A DNA stretch of 11,943 bases, taken from the NCBI GenBank assembly GCA_002426015.1, contig DINS01000011.1:1-11943 (forward strand). Reading direction: 5' to 3'. Below the pieces are notes generated by a model that was given only the letters and a program-made list of their open reading frames with translations, ran no database searches and was not told where the DNA came from. The DNA comes from Flavobacteriaceae bacterium UBA5534. Its GTDB lineage: Bacteria > Bacteroidota > Bacteroidia > Flavobacteriales > Flavobacteriaceae. Of this stretch, positions 1-6,683 are shown piece by piece. The translations under genes and the position numbers were made by a program. How positions within the stretch are numbered: the first letter of the stretch is position 1; each line of letters begins with the position of its first letter.

Positions 1-59
1 GTTTCAATTATCTATATCGATAGTTAAACGAAGTTAGCTTTTTAAAACGAGAAAAGAAA

Positions 60-81
60 TACGTAGTTATACGTAATTTTT
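60..81 (-). terminator. possible weak terminator hairpin downstream of the YfiT-like gene
   Basis: The hexamer TACGTA occurs at 60-65 and 70-75 and can pair across a 4-nt loop. On the minus strand the hairpin is followed by a T-rich run (TTTCTTTTC), and on the plus strand by TTTTT at 77-81, so it could act in both directions. The stem is only 6 bp and AT-rich, which makes this a weak call. It lies 12 nt past the stop of the last gene of the minus-strand operon, where a terminator would be expected. I see no coding sequence in 1-87. Confidence 0.3.
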
Positions 82-87
82 GGTGTC

Positions 88-633
88 CTAAAACTTGCCT
101 TTATGATATAATGCTTGTTTAATATGCGCCAAATGATGGTTGCTATGCCAAGCATACATACCAATGGTTTCGTCCAATCTAAAACGACGTCCTTGTTCTG
201 GGTGTATAAACTCACGAGATAATTGTGCTTTGGTAATGCTACGCAAAAGCATGCCTAACTTTGCATGCAATCCTTTTAATAGGAGCAAAGTGTTATCTAA
301 ATTAGTATCGTTACCATCTACCAAGTTTGCCCAACGGTCTTCATAATAGGGTCGTATGGTAGGTGAGTCTTCAGTAAGGGCTAATTTAAATCTAATAATG
401 CTGTTCATGTGGCTATCGGCACAATGGTGCACCACTTGTTTTATGTTCCAGCCATTGGGTCTGTAAGGCCAATGTAATTGCTCAACGGTTAAGTTTTTGG
501 TAAGTGCCTCAACACGCTCTGGGAAGCGCTCAATGTCTTCAATCCATTGAGTGATTAACGCATCGTCAATAGTTTTTGGTGTTTCAAAGGTTCCTATTGG
601 GTATTTTAACTGGTGGAGCTGTTGGTCTGTCAT
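88..633 (-). CDS. DinB/YfiT-like metal-dependent hydrolase or bacillithiol-type S-transferase
   Basis: This 181-residue cytoplasmic protein has no signal peptide. It looks like the YfiT branch of the DinB four-helix superfamily: an N-terminal YPIGTFE segment (11-17), an HHCADSH motif (69-75) at the end of a long helix, and a C-terminal AWHSNHHLAHI segment (161-171). Family members bind a divalent metal through three histidines, one from the first motif and two from the last; here the likely ligands are H69 or H70, H163 and H167. YfiT-like proteins were first annotated as metal-dependent hydrolases and later linked to thiol (bacillithiol) S-transfer. The exact substrate cannot be read from sequence. 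Length is normal for the family. The ATG start lies 25 nt past the stop of the TonB receptor gene on the same strand, so it may be the last gene of the sigma-fecR-receptor operon, perhaps only by position. The family call is firm and the reaction uncertain. Confidence 0.85.
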   Translation of the reverse strand: MTDQQLHQLKYPIGTFETPKTIDDALITQWIEDIERFPERVEALTKNLTVEQLHWPYRPNGWNIKQVVHHCADSHMNSIIRFKLALTEDSPTIRPYYEDRWANLVDGNDTNLDNTLLLLKGLHAKLGMLLRSITKAQLSREFIHPEQGRRFRLDETIGMYAWHSNHHLAHIKQALYHKGKF

Positions 634-658
634 AACTATAAAAGTAATTGTTTTTTTA

Positions 659-2974
659 TTAAAAAGACACCCTAAAACTCACATTGGGAGTGATGCCCAA
701 TGATACATTTTCAACTTTGTTGATGGTATTGCTGTCGTCCTTATTAAAGTAAGTGTTAATGATGTTTTTCTTGTTGAAAATATTCCATACTGATGCTCCA
801 ATGGTGGCAGTTACTTTATTTGTAAACTGAAATTGGTAGGTAGTCGAAAAATCTGTCCTTAAATAATCGCTTAAGCGCGCACTGTTTGGTTCATTATAGC
901 TAATCGTGTTTGTTGAAGGTTGATTTTCGGAAGGCAGTGTCGTGGGTTTGCCAGAATGCCAGTTTACTCCTAGAGCCAGTTTTAAGTTATTGAAACTATA
1001 GGTTCCTGCAAAGGTCAATGCATGCCTAACATCCAGATTGTTCGGAAATGAATTGCCATCGTTGAGGTCTTCAAATGTATAATCGTTTTTGCTGAAGGAG
1101 TAACTCAACCATGTACTAAAATCACTGAACTGTTTATTGACGAGCACATCGACACCTTTGGTTTGATAACTTCCAATGGCATTTATAAATTGATATTGAT
1201 TTTGAAACCCTTGACTGCGACTTGTAATGCCATCAACATCTTTGATGAATCCTTCTGCACCTATCAATAGTTTGTTTTTATTGTAATGGATGCCAATCGA
1301 TGCCTGTGTGCTTTTGACAATAGGAGTGTTTTTAGAATCGGAAAGTGTCCAACGACGCTTTTCAATTCCTAAAAAATCATTTTGTAAGTCGATGATTTGT
1401 GAAATGGTCTGGCTTTTAAATTCGGCGAGAAATTCAATTCTAAAATCATTATCCAGTTTATGGCTGACTGCCAAACGTGGTTCGGTAAAAAACTCCGAAA
1501 ATTTTTCGATATAGTTTGTTCGCAATCCAATGCGTGCGTAAGTGTTTTTATTGGCAGAGGTAAATTCTGCCTCACCATAAATGGCATGAGTTCTGTTGAC
1601 TTGTTTGACAAAACTTGTAAAATCTGGATTATTGACATCCTCAATGTTGGTGACAATCACTTCGTTAAACTGATAGCCACCATGAAGTTTTAGATTGCTG
1701 TCTATGTGATTGGTTGCGTTGATTTTTAATCCTATTTCGTTGACCTTGTTTTCCTGTGTTAATCGTTGGTCGTTAACTACATCGTAATTAGTGGAATTCA
1801 AATCATAATTTGACATGTATATTTGTGCTGTTGTCGTCAGTTTGTTGTTCCAATATTTAAGGTATTCTATCCCAGAAGCTAGGTTGTGCTGTTGAAGACT
1901 GCTTTGTAGTGTTTCGTTAGAATTGTTGATGGTGCTTTGTTCATCATAGCTCAAATCGTTGTTAATGGTCAATATATTGAATCGCAATTGGTCAGAATCG
2001 GTAATGTCATACAAAAACTTCCCAGAAACATCATAAAAATAAAATTGCTCATTGTTAGAAATGCTCGTGTTGCCATTTTGTTGGTTATTTGAAAAATCAG
2101 AATCCTGAAAAACACGTTTAAAATATTGATCGTAAGTAGGTGTAAAGATAAAATCGGTAATTGAGCGTCGAGCCGAAACTTGTAATTCAGTCTGTTTAGA
2201 TAAAGGAATTTTTGCAAAACCATCAGAACTGATCAAATTAAAACCAGCACCAGCTTTAAAATCGTTGTCGAGTGAGTTGGATTGTTGCATATCGATCACA
2301 CTGCTAACGCCATCACCAAACTTGACGCTCGTTCCATTTTTAGATACGTTGACCGTTTTTGTCAAATATGGATTAAAGGCAGAGACCAATCCAAAAAAAT
2401 GGCCAGATTGATACATTTTGATGCCATCCCAAAGAATGAGGTTTTGGTCGTGGGTTCCACCTCTTACATTGATATTTGAAACCGTCTCATCAACACTCAA
2501 AATACCTGGAAGGGCCTGTATGGTTTGTAGGATATCTGGTTCAATCAAACCTGGAAGGATTCCAAAATCTTCTGGATTGATGGTGATTTTACCATCACTC
2601 TTTTTTGAGATCCCTTTAGTAAGATAATTGATGATGACTACTTCTTCCAGTTTTTGTGTGATAAAGGCACTGAACGGATTTGCTCTATTAGAAATAACAA
2701 TACTCGTGTCATCAATGATGATGAACTCTAAATTGGTTTCTGATTCTACAAATTCCAATGCTTTGATAAGCGATAGTCGTTCATCGGGCAATGCCGATTT
2801 TTTGCCTTCAATTGCTTGGTCGATATAGGTAAAATGGATTTTATATCGTGTTTCTAAAAGTGATAAAATCTCAATAAGAGGTTTCTTTTCTTTTGAAATA
2901 TTTTGAGCTAAAGGGCTACTAATACCACAAAAAAAGAAGATGAAAATGACATAAATAACACGATGTTTACTCAC
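659..2974 (-). CDS. TonB-dependent outer-membrane receptor/transducer with STN signalling domain
   Basis: This 771-residue outer-membrane receptor begins with a signal peptide (about 1-24, ending PLAQ). An STN (secretin/TonB short N-terminal) domain follows at about 30-95. A TonB-box-like LEEVVIINY lies at 109-117, a plug domain at about 120-235 includes INVRGG (168-173), and a 22-strand-type barrel follows and ends in aromatic VSFRVSF. STN domains bind the periplasmic part of FecR regulators, so this is a signal-transducing receptor. Unlike SusC-type receptors, no carboxypeptidase-regulatory-like domain separates STN from plug, and no SusD gene follows. The start is GTG: an in-frame TAA lies two codons upstream and the next Met is near residue 187. 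The GTG overlaps the fecR stop by 8 nt (GTGAGTAA), which suggests translational coupling. The ligand is unknown; iron-siderophore, peptide or glycan are all possible. Confidence 0.93.
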   Translation of the reverse strand: MSKHRVIYVIFIFFFCGISSPLAQNISKEKKPLIEILSLLETRYKIHFTYIDQAIEGKKSALPDERLSLIKALEFVESETNLEFIIIDDTSIVISNRANPFSAFITQKLEEVVIINYLTKGISKKSDGKITINPEDFGILPGLIEPDILQTIQALPGILSVDETVSNINVRGGTHDQNLILWDGIKMYQSGHFFGLVSAFNPYLTKTVNVSKNGTSVKFGDGVSSVIDMQQSNSLDNDFKAGAGFNLISSDGFAKIPLSKQTELQVSARRSITDFIFTPTYDQYFKRVFQDSDFSNNQQNGNTSISNNEQFYFYDVSGKFLYDITDSDQLRFNILTINNDLSYDEQSTINNSNETLQSSLQQHNLASGIEYLKYWNNKLTTTAQIYMSNYDLNSTNYDVVNDQRLTQENKVNEIGLKINATNHIDSNLKLHGGYQFNEVIVTNIEDVNNPDFTSFVKQVNRTHAIYGEAEFTSANKNTYARIGLRTNYIEKFSEFFTEPRLAVSHKLDNDFRIEFLAEFKSQTISQIIDLQNDFLGIEKRRWTLSDSKNTPIVKSTQASIGIHYNKNKLLIGAEGFIKDVDGITSRSQGFQNQYQFINAIGSYQTKGVDVLVNKQFSDFSTWLSYSFSKNDYTFEDLNDGNSFPNNLDVRHALTFAGTYSFNNLKLALGVNWHSGKPTTLPSENQPSTNTISYNEPNSARLSDYLRTDFSTTYQFQFTNKVTATIGASVWNIFNKKNIINTYFNKDDSNTINKVENVSLGITPNVSFRVSF

Positions 2975-3860
2975 GTTTTAAGGTAATCGTATGGTCTTTT
3001 TTAGAATACGTTAAGTGTAAGGGTAAAGTTATGGATTTTAAAGCAACCTCCATATTGTTGTGAGTAAAACTTCCTGTGAAAAGTTGCGAGTCGTCAATAC
3101 CCTTTAAATCTACGGTTACATTGTATTGACGTTCAAACTCGGCAACAACGTTTTTGTAAGGCAAACTTTTGAAAAGGCTATGATTGTCAATCCAAGATGG
3201 AGCAGTTAAATTTTCTTTTTCGGTAGCAATTAATTTCCCATCAAGTAATAGTAAGCGGTCACCAGGATATAATTTGGTGTTTGTATTGTTGTATGCAACG
3301 CCAACCAATCCTTCATAGCATATGACTTCAAAGTAATCGTTGCGTTGATTGACATTAAATTGAGTTCCAAGAACGGTAACAGTACCTGCCTTGGTAACGA
3401 CATCAAATTTTGAACCTTTGGCTACTTTAAAATACGCTTCGCCATCTAATTGCACCTCGCGATTGTCATTCCATTTGCTTTTGTTGTAACTTATAGATGA
3501 CAGTGCATTTATAGAAACTGATGAAGCATCTGGTAATTCTACTGTTTGCTTTTGAGATGCTAGGGTACTAATGGTAGTGTCTAAAGTTGTTGTGTAATAA
3601 TAAACGCCAAAACAAAGGACGAATATGGCTGCAACTCGTGTTAACATTGGTATCCAGCGTGTCGATTTTTTTGTGGTTTTAATATGCTGCATTACCTTCT
3701 CTAACTCTTCTGAAACATTGTATTCAGGAGCTTTAAGGTGTTTTACAGAAGTGTTCAGTTTGACCAAAGCGTTATAGTCTTCAAGCATTTTGAATGCTTC
3801 AAGTTCCTCTGCATTTAGGTCATTGTCTAACCACTTTTTTATTAAATCGTCTCGGTTCAT
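2967..3860 (-). CDS. FecR-family transmembrane anti-sigma factor/regulator
   Basis: This 297-residue inner-membrane protein transmits a periplasmic signal to its partner sigma factor. Residues 1-65 form the cytoplasmic sigma-binding part, with the FecR-type KWLDNDLNAEELEAF pattern at 9-23. One membrane helix lies at about 69-90. A periplasmic FecR beta domain spans about 101-195, with LPDASSVSINA (109-119), GEAYFKV (140-146) and VLGTQFNV (163-170). A C-terminal DUF4974-type domain at about 228-295 resembles STN and is the likely contact for the receptor's STN domain. I chose the ATG at 3858-3860. A TTG start 12 codons upstream in frame would fall inside the proposed promoter and adds no FecR-like residues. 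The gene lies 80 nt after the sigma gene and overlaps the receptor gene by 8 nt. No strong Shine-Dalgarno is visible. Confidence 0.93.
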   Translation of the reverse strand: MNRDDLIKKWLDNDLNAEELEAFKMLEDYNALVKLNTSVKHLKAPEYNVSEELEKVMQHIKTTKKSTRWIPMLTRVAAIFVLCFGVYYYTTTLDTTISTLASQKQTVELPDASSVSINALSSISYNKSKWNDNREVQLDGEAYFKVAKGSKFDVVTKAGTVTVLGTQFNVNQRNDYFEVICYEGLVGVAYNNTNTKLYPGDRLLLLDGKLIATEKENLTAPSWIDNHSLFKSLPYKNVVAEFERQYNVTVDLKGIDDSQLFTGSFTHNNMEVALKSITLPLHLTYSKKDHTITLKRE

Positions 3861-3874
3861 AATCTGTGTTACAA

Positions 3875-3907
3875 CTATATAACAGTTAACGGTCAAAAAC
3901 TCCTACC
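3875..3907 (-). promoter_or_regulatory. candidate ECF-sigma promoter driving fecR, receptor and YfiT-like genes
   Basis: Read on the minus strand from 3907, the element is GGTAGG N2 TTTTT N5 TTA N CTGTT followed by ATATAG. It matches the element at 4501-4533 on the other strand at 24 of 33 positions with no gaps. GGTAGG and CTGTT would be the -35 and -10 boxes, separated by 16 nt, a spacing usual for ECF promoters. CTGTT ends about 20 nt before the fecR ATG. An upstream AATTTTAG is also shared by both sites. The boxes are inferred from two copies only and not compared with a known consensus. Confidence 0.6.
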
Positions 3908-3940
3908 TTTTCTAAAATTAGTTAATCGTTAATCTTGATT

Positions 3941-4456
3941 TCATATATCCTCAATGTCTTCTCTCAATTTTTTCAAAGCACCATATATTCGTTTTTCTAC
4001 GGCTTTGGTTGATATTTCTAAAAGTTTTGCAATTTCTTTAAACCGTTTGCCTTCAACCCTATTCATTAAAAAAGCGACACGTTGTGCTTCCGTTAGGTTG
4101 GCTATGGCTGTTTCTAGTTTATGTTGATATTCTTTTTCCTCCAAAACAAATTCTGGAGATTCATTGGTAATCGATTTGGGTTGCGATTGTTGGTGTCGCA
4201 GCACCACTTTTTGATGTGCATATTCATTCAACATTAAATTATTGGCAGTGGTAAACAAAAAACTTTTGGCTTTCTCTGGTGAAATGGTGGCACAGTTTTC
4301 CCAAAGTTTGATAAAGGCCTCCTGTACTTTGTCTTTTGGATTGAGATGACTTCCAAATTTATAGTACAAGAAATCATGCAAATCTTTTGAATAGGTTTCA
4401 AACAATGAAGAGAACAGATGTTCTTCACAAATATGTTCATGTAATTGTTTGGCCAT
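3941..4456 (-). CDS. ECF-type RNA polymerase sigma-70 family factor (FecI-like)
   Basis: This 171-residue protein has ECF sigma architecture: region 2 at about 14-80 (LFSSLFETYSKDLHDFLYYK, then KVQEAFIKLWEN at 43-54) and region 4 at about 114-168 with a helix-turn-helix (RFKEIAKLLEISTKAVEKRI at 138-157). No region 1.1 or 3 is present, as expected for ECF factors. It should direct RNA polymerase to the promoters controlled by the adjacent FecR. I chose the ATG at 4454-4456; a TTG two codons upstream in frame is less likely. It is the first gene of the minus-strand operon and divergent from the lipoprotein gene, with 100 nt between the starts. The candidate ECF element upstream of fecR lies downstream of this gene, so the sigma gene does not obviously control its own transcription from that site. 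Confidence 0.93.
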   Translation of the reverse strand: MAKQLHEHICEEHLFSSLFETYSKDLHDFLYYKFGSHLNPKDKVQEAFIKLWENCATISPEKAKSFLFTTANNLMLNEYAHQKVVLRHQQSQPKSITNESPEFVLEEKEYQHKLETAIANLTEAQRVAFLMNRVEGKRFKEIAKLLEISTKAVEKRIYGALKKLREDIEDI

Positions 4457-4500
4457 AATCAATGTTATTCGTTGCCTAAATTATAAAATTTTAGTTTTAA

Positions 4501-4533
4501 GGTAGGGATTTTTTAAACTTATCTGTTTTATTG
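4501..4533 (+). promoter_or_regulatory. candidate ECF-sigma promoter driving the divergent lipoprotein gene
   Basis: This plus-strand copy of GGTAGG N2 TTTTT N5 TTA N CTGTT is followed by TTATTG and sits in the 100-nt gap between the sigma gene and the lipoprotein gene. CTGTT (4523-4527) lies 29 nt before the ATG at 4557, a position that fits a promoter with a short leader. It is 24/33 identical to the site upstream of fecR. On the opposite strand I see only a poor -7-like TAATTTAG for the sigma gene and no convincing -33 TTG. Confidence 0.6.
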
Positions 4534-4556
4534 ATGAACTCCAAAAAAATCAGTTT

Positions 4557-6557
4557 ATGTTATCAAAAGCCAAATCTTTATTAATCCTAACTTTTTTTGC
4601 CCTCTTGACACTTACTTCGTGTGAAAACGAAATTGTTGATATTAATTTGAACAATCAGGACACGATTGCCCCAAATTCTTCATTGGCAAATTTAATGTTG
4701 CAAGCATCTGCTAACGATGGTTCGGTGGATGATATCTTGGACAATGCCAATTGTTTGTCGGTTAATTTGCCAGTGACCATTTCCATAAACGGGTTACAGC
4801 TTACCATAAACACATTGGACGATTTAGAGCTTATTGAAGCCATTTATAATGAATATGAAGGTGATGACGATGTGTTAGATTTTTTATTCCCAATTACCAT
4901 TACTCTTAATGATTATACCCAGTTTGTTATCAATAACCAAGACGAATTGGAAACATTTATAAACGAATGCAATGAGGTTGATGAGGTCATCGAATGTATC
5001 GATTTCCAGTATCCGATTTCGTTCTCAATCTACAATGCCAATTTTCAGGTGACTGACACTGTTGTTATAGAAAGCGATCAGGCTTTACACGAGTTTCTTC
5101 AAGGTTTAGAAAATTCAAATAATGGAGCAGTTTTAGCAAGTTTGAATTTTCCTGTCACTATGGTATATGCCAATGGCGAAACATTGGAAGTTAGCAATAA
5201 CCAAGAGTTGGAAGCAGCCATTAATGCTGCTGAAGATGATTGTGATGGTAGTAATGATTGTACGGAAGAGCAGGTTGATATGTACTTGCAAGAATGCTAC
5301 TGGAGAATAGTCGCTTTTAATGGTGATGATAATTTTATTCAGTATGAATTTCATTTTAATGACAACGGAAATTTACAAATCATTGATGGTGTTACTACTG
5401 TAGCAATTGGTGGCAATTGGAGCACCTCACAATCTAATCAAGGTGTTGTGGTTACGCTATCAGAACTAACAGCGTTTTCTCAAGATTTAGGAGGTGATTG
5501 GTTGGTTGTGGCGTGTGGTGATGACAGGTTGGAATTGGTCAGAACAACAGCCAATAACTCAATAACCATTGTACTTGAGCAAGAATGTGATACCAATGTC
5601 AATAACTGTAACATGGAAGAAGTTTATAATAACTTGTTAGAATGCCATTGGTTTGCAGGTACCAATTTGTTTAACAATGTCATAGGAGATAAGTTCTATT
5701 TTAATGAAAACAATGCACTAGTGGCTGTAAATCCAGTTAGCAATGACGAATTGATAGGAACTTGGGATCTTATATCAACAAACGATGGCTTAATAATGGT
5801 TATTAATATGCCTCAACCATATGACATTATTTCTCTTAATTGGTTGGTGGTTGAGTGTAGCAATAATCGTATAGAAATGCATAATGGAGATAATTACTTG
5901 GTGTTTGAGCAAAGTTGTGAAACCGACAATCCATTTGCCTGTTTCGGAACCTTTGATGCCGAAATTGTGCTTTGTGATGGAGATAATAACGACGGTTCGG
6001 CTACTTTCGATTTAACACAAGCATATGCCAATTGTATCCAGCCAGATAACCATATTGTTACGTATCATATTTCGCATGCCGATGCTGAGACAGGTATAAA
6101 TGCATTGCCAAATCCAACATCGTATTCAAATTTGTCAAACCCTCAAACGATATATGTAAGAGTACAATTGAACGGAAACAATAATTTTGCCATTTTTGAA
6201 ATTGGATTGTTTGTTGAAAATTGTAACAATGCCAATTGTACAGAAGAAGAAATAAACAATTATTTATTGGAATGTATTTGGAACGTTGTAAACTATAATG
6301 GCAGCAACGATTTGATTGTTTACGATTTTAACTTCAATAATGATGGGACAGTTACCATTATAGGAAATGGAATAACTATAAACTCAATGTGGTCAACTTC
6401 TACGTCAGCTAATGGTGTTATTGTAGAGTTCTCTAATGTAGCTGGCCCAAATATCCAAGCCATTACAGGTAATTGGACAGTTGTAGAATGCCAAAATAAT
6501 CGATTGCAATTTGTCAGGAATAATGACACTATGGTTATGGAGCGTACATGTAACTAA
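4557..6557 (+). CDS. large repeat-containing lipoprotein of unknown function, probable partner of the divergent signalling operon
   Basis: This 666-residue acidic protein has a lipoprotein signal (hydrophobic 8-19, lipobox LTSC with Cys22). Acidic residues right after the cysteine (ENE) resemble surface-export signals of Bacteroidota lipoproteins, so it may sit on the outer leaflet of the outer membrane. Residues 67-229 hold four short tandem repeats with a (F/L)P(V/I)(T/S) core. Three longer modules follow (235-344, 351-454, 561-665), each starting C-x2-EE and carrying LxEC-x-W, a W-x-VV-x-C-x3-R(I/L) block and a terminal Cys. An Ig-like module (about 462-556, with VTYHISHADAETG and NPQTIYVRV) lies between the second and third. 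I do not recognise a named family for the four-Cys module and see no catalytic motif. It is not SusD-like. The shared upstream element links it to the ECF/FecR/receptor operon. It could bind ligand for the receptor, be an adhesin, or be an unrelated surface protein under the same control. Confidence 0.85.
   Translation: MLSKAKSLLILTFFALLTLTSCENEIVDINLNNQDTIAPNSSLANLMLQASANDGSVDDILDNANCLSVNLPVTISINGLQLTINTLDDLELIEAIYNEYEGDDDVLDFLFPITITLNDYTQFVINNQDELETFINECNEVDEVIECIDFQYPISFSIYNANFQVTDTVVIESDQALHEFLQGLENSNNGAVLASLNFPVTMVYANGETLEVSNNQELEAAINAAEDDCDGSNDCTEEQVDMYLQECYWRIVAFNGDDNFIQYEFHFNDNGNLQIIDGVTTVAIGGNWSTSQSNQGVVVTLSELTAFSQDLGGDWLVVACGDDRLELVRTTANNSITIVLEQECDTNVNNCNMEEVYNNLLECHWFAGTNLFNNVIGDKFYFNENNALVAVNPVSNDELIGTWDLISTNDGLIMVINMPQPYDIISLNWLVVECSNNRIEMHNGDNYLVFEQSCETDNPFACFGTFDAEIVLCDGDNNDGSATFDLTQAYANCIQPDNHIVTYHISHADAETGINALPNPTSYSNLSNPQTIYVRVQLNGNNNFAIFEIGLFVENCNNANCTEEEINNYLLECIWNVVNYNGSNDLIVYDFNFNNDGTVTIIGNGITINSMWSTSTSANGVIVEFSNVAGPNIQAITGNWTVVECQNNRLQFVRNNDTMVMERTCN
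4755..5243 (+). repeat. four short tandem protein repeats in the lipoprotein N-terminal half
   Basis: Repeats encode residues 67-100, 108-138, 149-184 and 195-229. Each begins with a strand such as NLPVTISING, FPITITLNDY, QYPISFSIYN or NFPVTMVYAN. A second strand and a D/N/E-rich turn follow, then a helix-like segment (LELIEAIY, LETFINEC, LHEFLQGL, LEAAINAA). Three of the four repeats are preceded or closed by a cysteine (C66, C138, C147, C229). DNA identity between copies is low, so these are old duplications and not a recombining tandem array. Confidence 0.7.
5259..5588 (+). repeat. four-cysteine module, copy 1 (lipoprotein residues 235-344)
   Basis: The cysteines are C235, C247, C320 and C344. 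Landmarks are CTEEQV, LQECYW (245-249 core), GGNWSTS (285-291), DWLVVAC (314-320) and the closing EQEC. It shares the order and spacing of these landmarks with copies 2 and 3. The pattern of polar edge strands and a buried W suggests a small beta-rich domain, possibly lipocalin-like, with two disulfides; this fold is inferred. Confidence 0.7.
5607..5918 (+). repeat. four-cysteine module, copy 2 (lipoprotein residues 351-454)
   Basis: The cysteines are C351, C363, C434 and C454. Landmarks are CNMEEV, LLECHW, KFYFNENNAL (379-388), GTWDLIS (401-407), NWLVVEC (428-434) and EQSC. It is the most diverged copy and lacks the WSTS form of the middle motif, having GTWDLIS in its place. Confidence 0.65.
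6237..6551 (+). repeat. four-cysteine module, copy 3 (lipoprotein residues 561-665)
   Basis: The cysteines are C561, C573, C645 and C665, the last one residue from the C-terminus. Landmarks are CTEEEI, LLECIW, YDFNFNNDGT (589-598), MWSTSTS (611-617), NWTVVEC (639-645) and ERTC. It is closer to copy 1 than to copy 2. It is separated from copy 2 by an Ig-like module (nt about 5940-6224), which implies insertion of that module or of this copy. Confidence 0.7.
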
Positions 6558-6601
6558 TAGTTCAATATAATTTTGTTAGTTTTTTAGTTTTAGTTGGTTA
6601 G

Positions 6602-6633
6602 AAAGAGCTGTTGTTGTTGACAGCTCTTTTTTA
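6602..6633 (+). terminator. intrinsic terminator after the lipoprotein gene
   Basis: A perfect 10-bp inverted repeat, AAAGAGCTGT (6602-6611) and ACAGCTCTTT (6620-6629), has an 8-nt loop and is followed by a T run to 6633. It begins 45 nt after the lipoprotein stop codon. It isolates that gene from the downstream ffh gene. Confidence 0.85.
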
Positions 6634-6683
6634 TTATTAGATTATTTTATAATTCTAAACTTTATTTATAGACTTCAAATCCT

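Noticed and set aside
12..23. TATCGATA palindrome at the left edge.
   Set aside because: An 8-bp palindrome with no T tract or neighbouring structure; too short to support a regulatory call.
140..346. 68-codon plus-strand frame inside the YfiT-like gene.
   Set aside because: Antisense shadow of a gene with clear family motifs; no independent evidence.
1290..2828. Open frames of 65-95 codons on both strands inside the TonB receptor gene (for example 1369-1656 minus, 1460-1693 plus, 2628-2828 plus).
   Set aside because: They lie wholly inside a well-supported receptor gene in other frames, have no domain motifs and no start context of their own.
659..2974. SusC-type glycan receptor assignment.
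   Set aside because: No carboxypeptidase-regulatory-like domain between STN and plug and no SusD-like gene downstream; the layout fits a FecA-like transducer better.
4234..4440. 68-codon minus-strand frame inside the sigma-factor gene.
   Set aside because: An alternative frame of the same strand; the sigma frame holds regions 2 and 4 intact.
4557..6557. SusD-like or calcium-binding EF-hand interpretation of the acidic lipoprotein.
   Set aside because: No SusD helical repeats, and none of the Asp/Asn-rich stretches fits a full EF-hand or dockerin loop.
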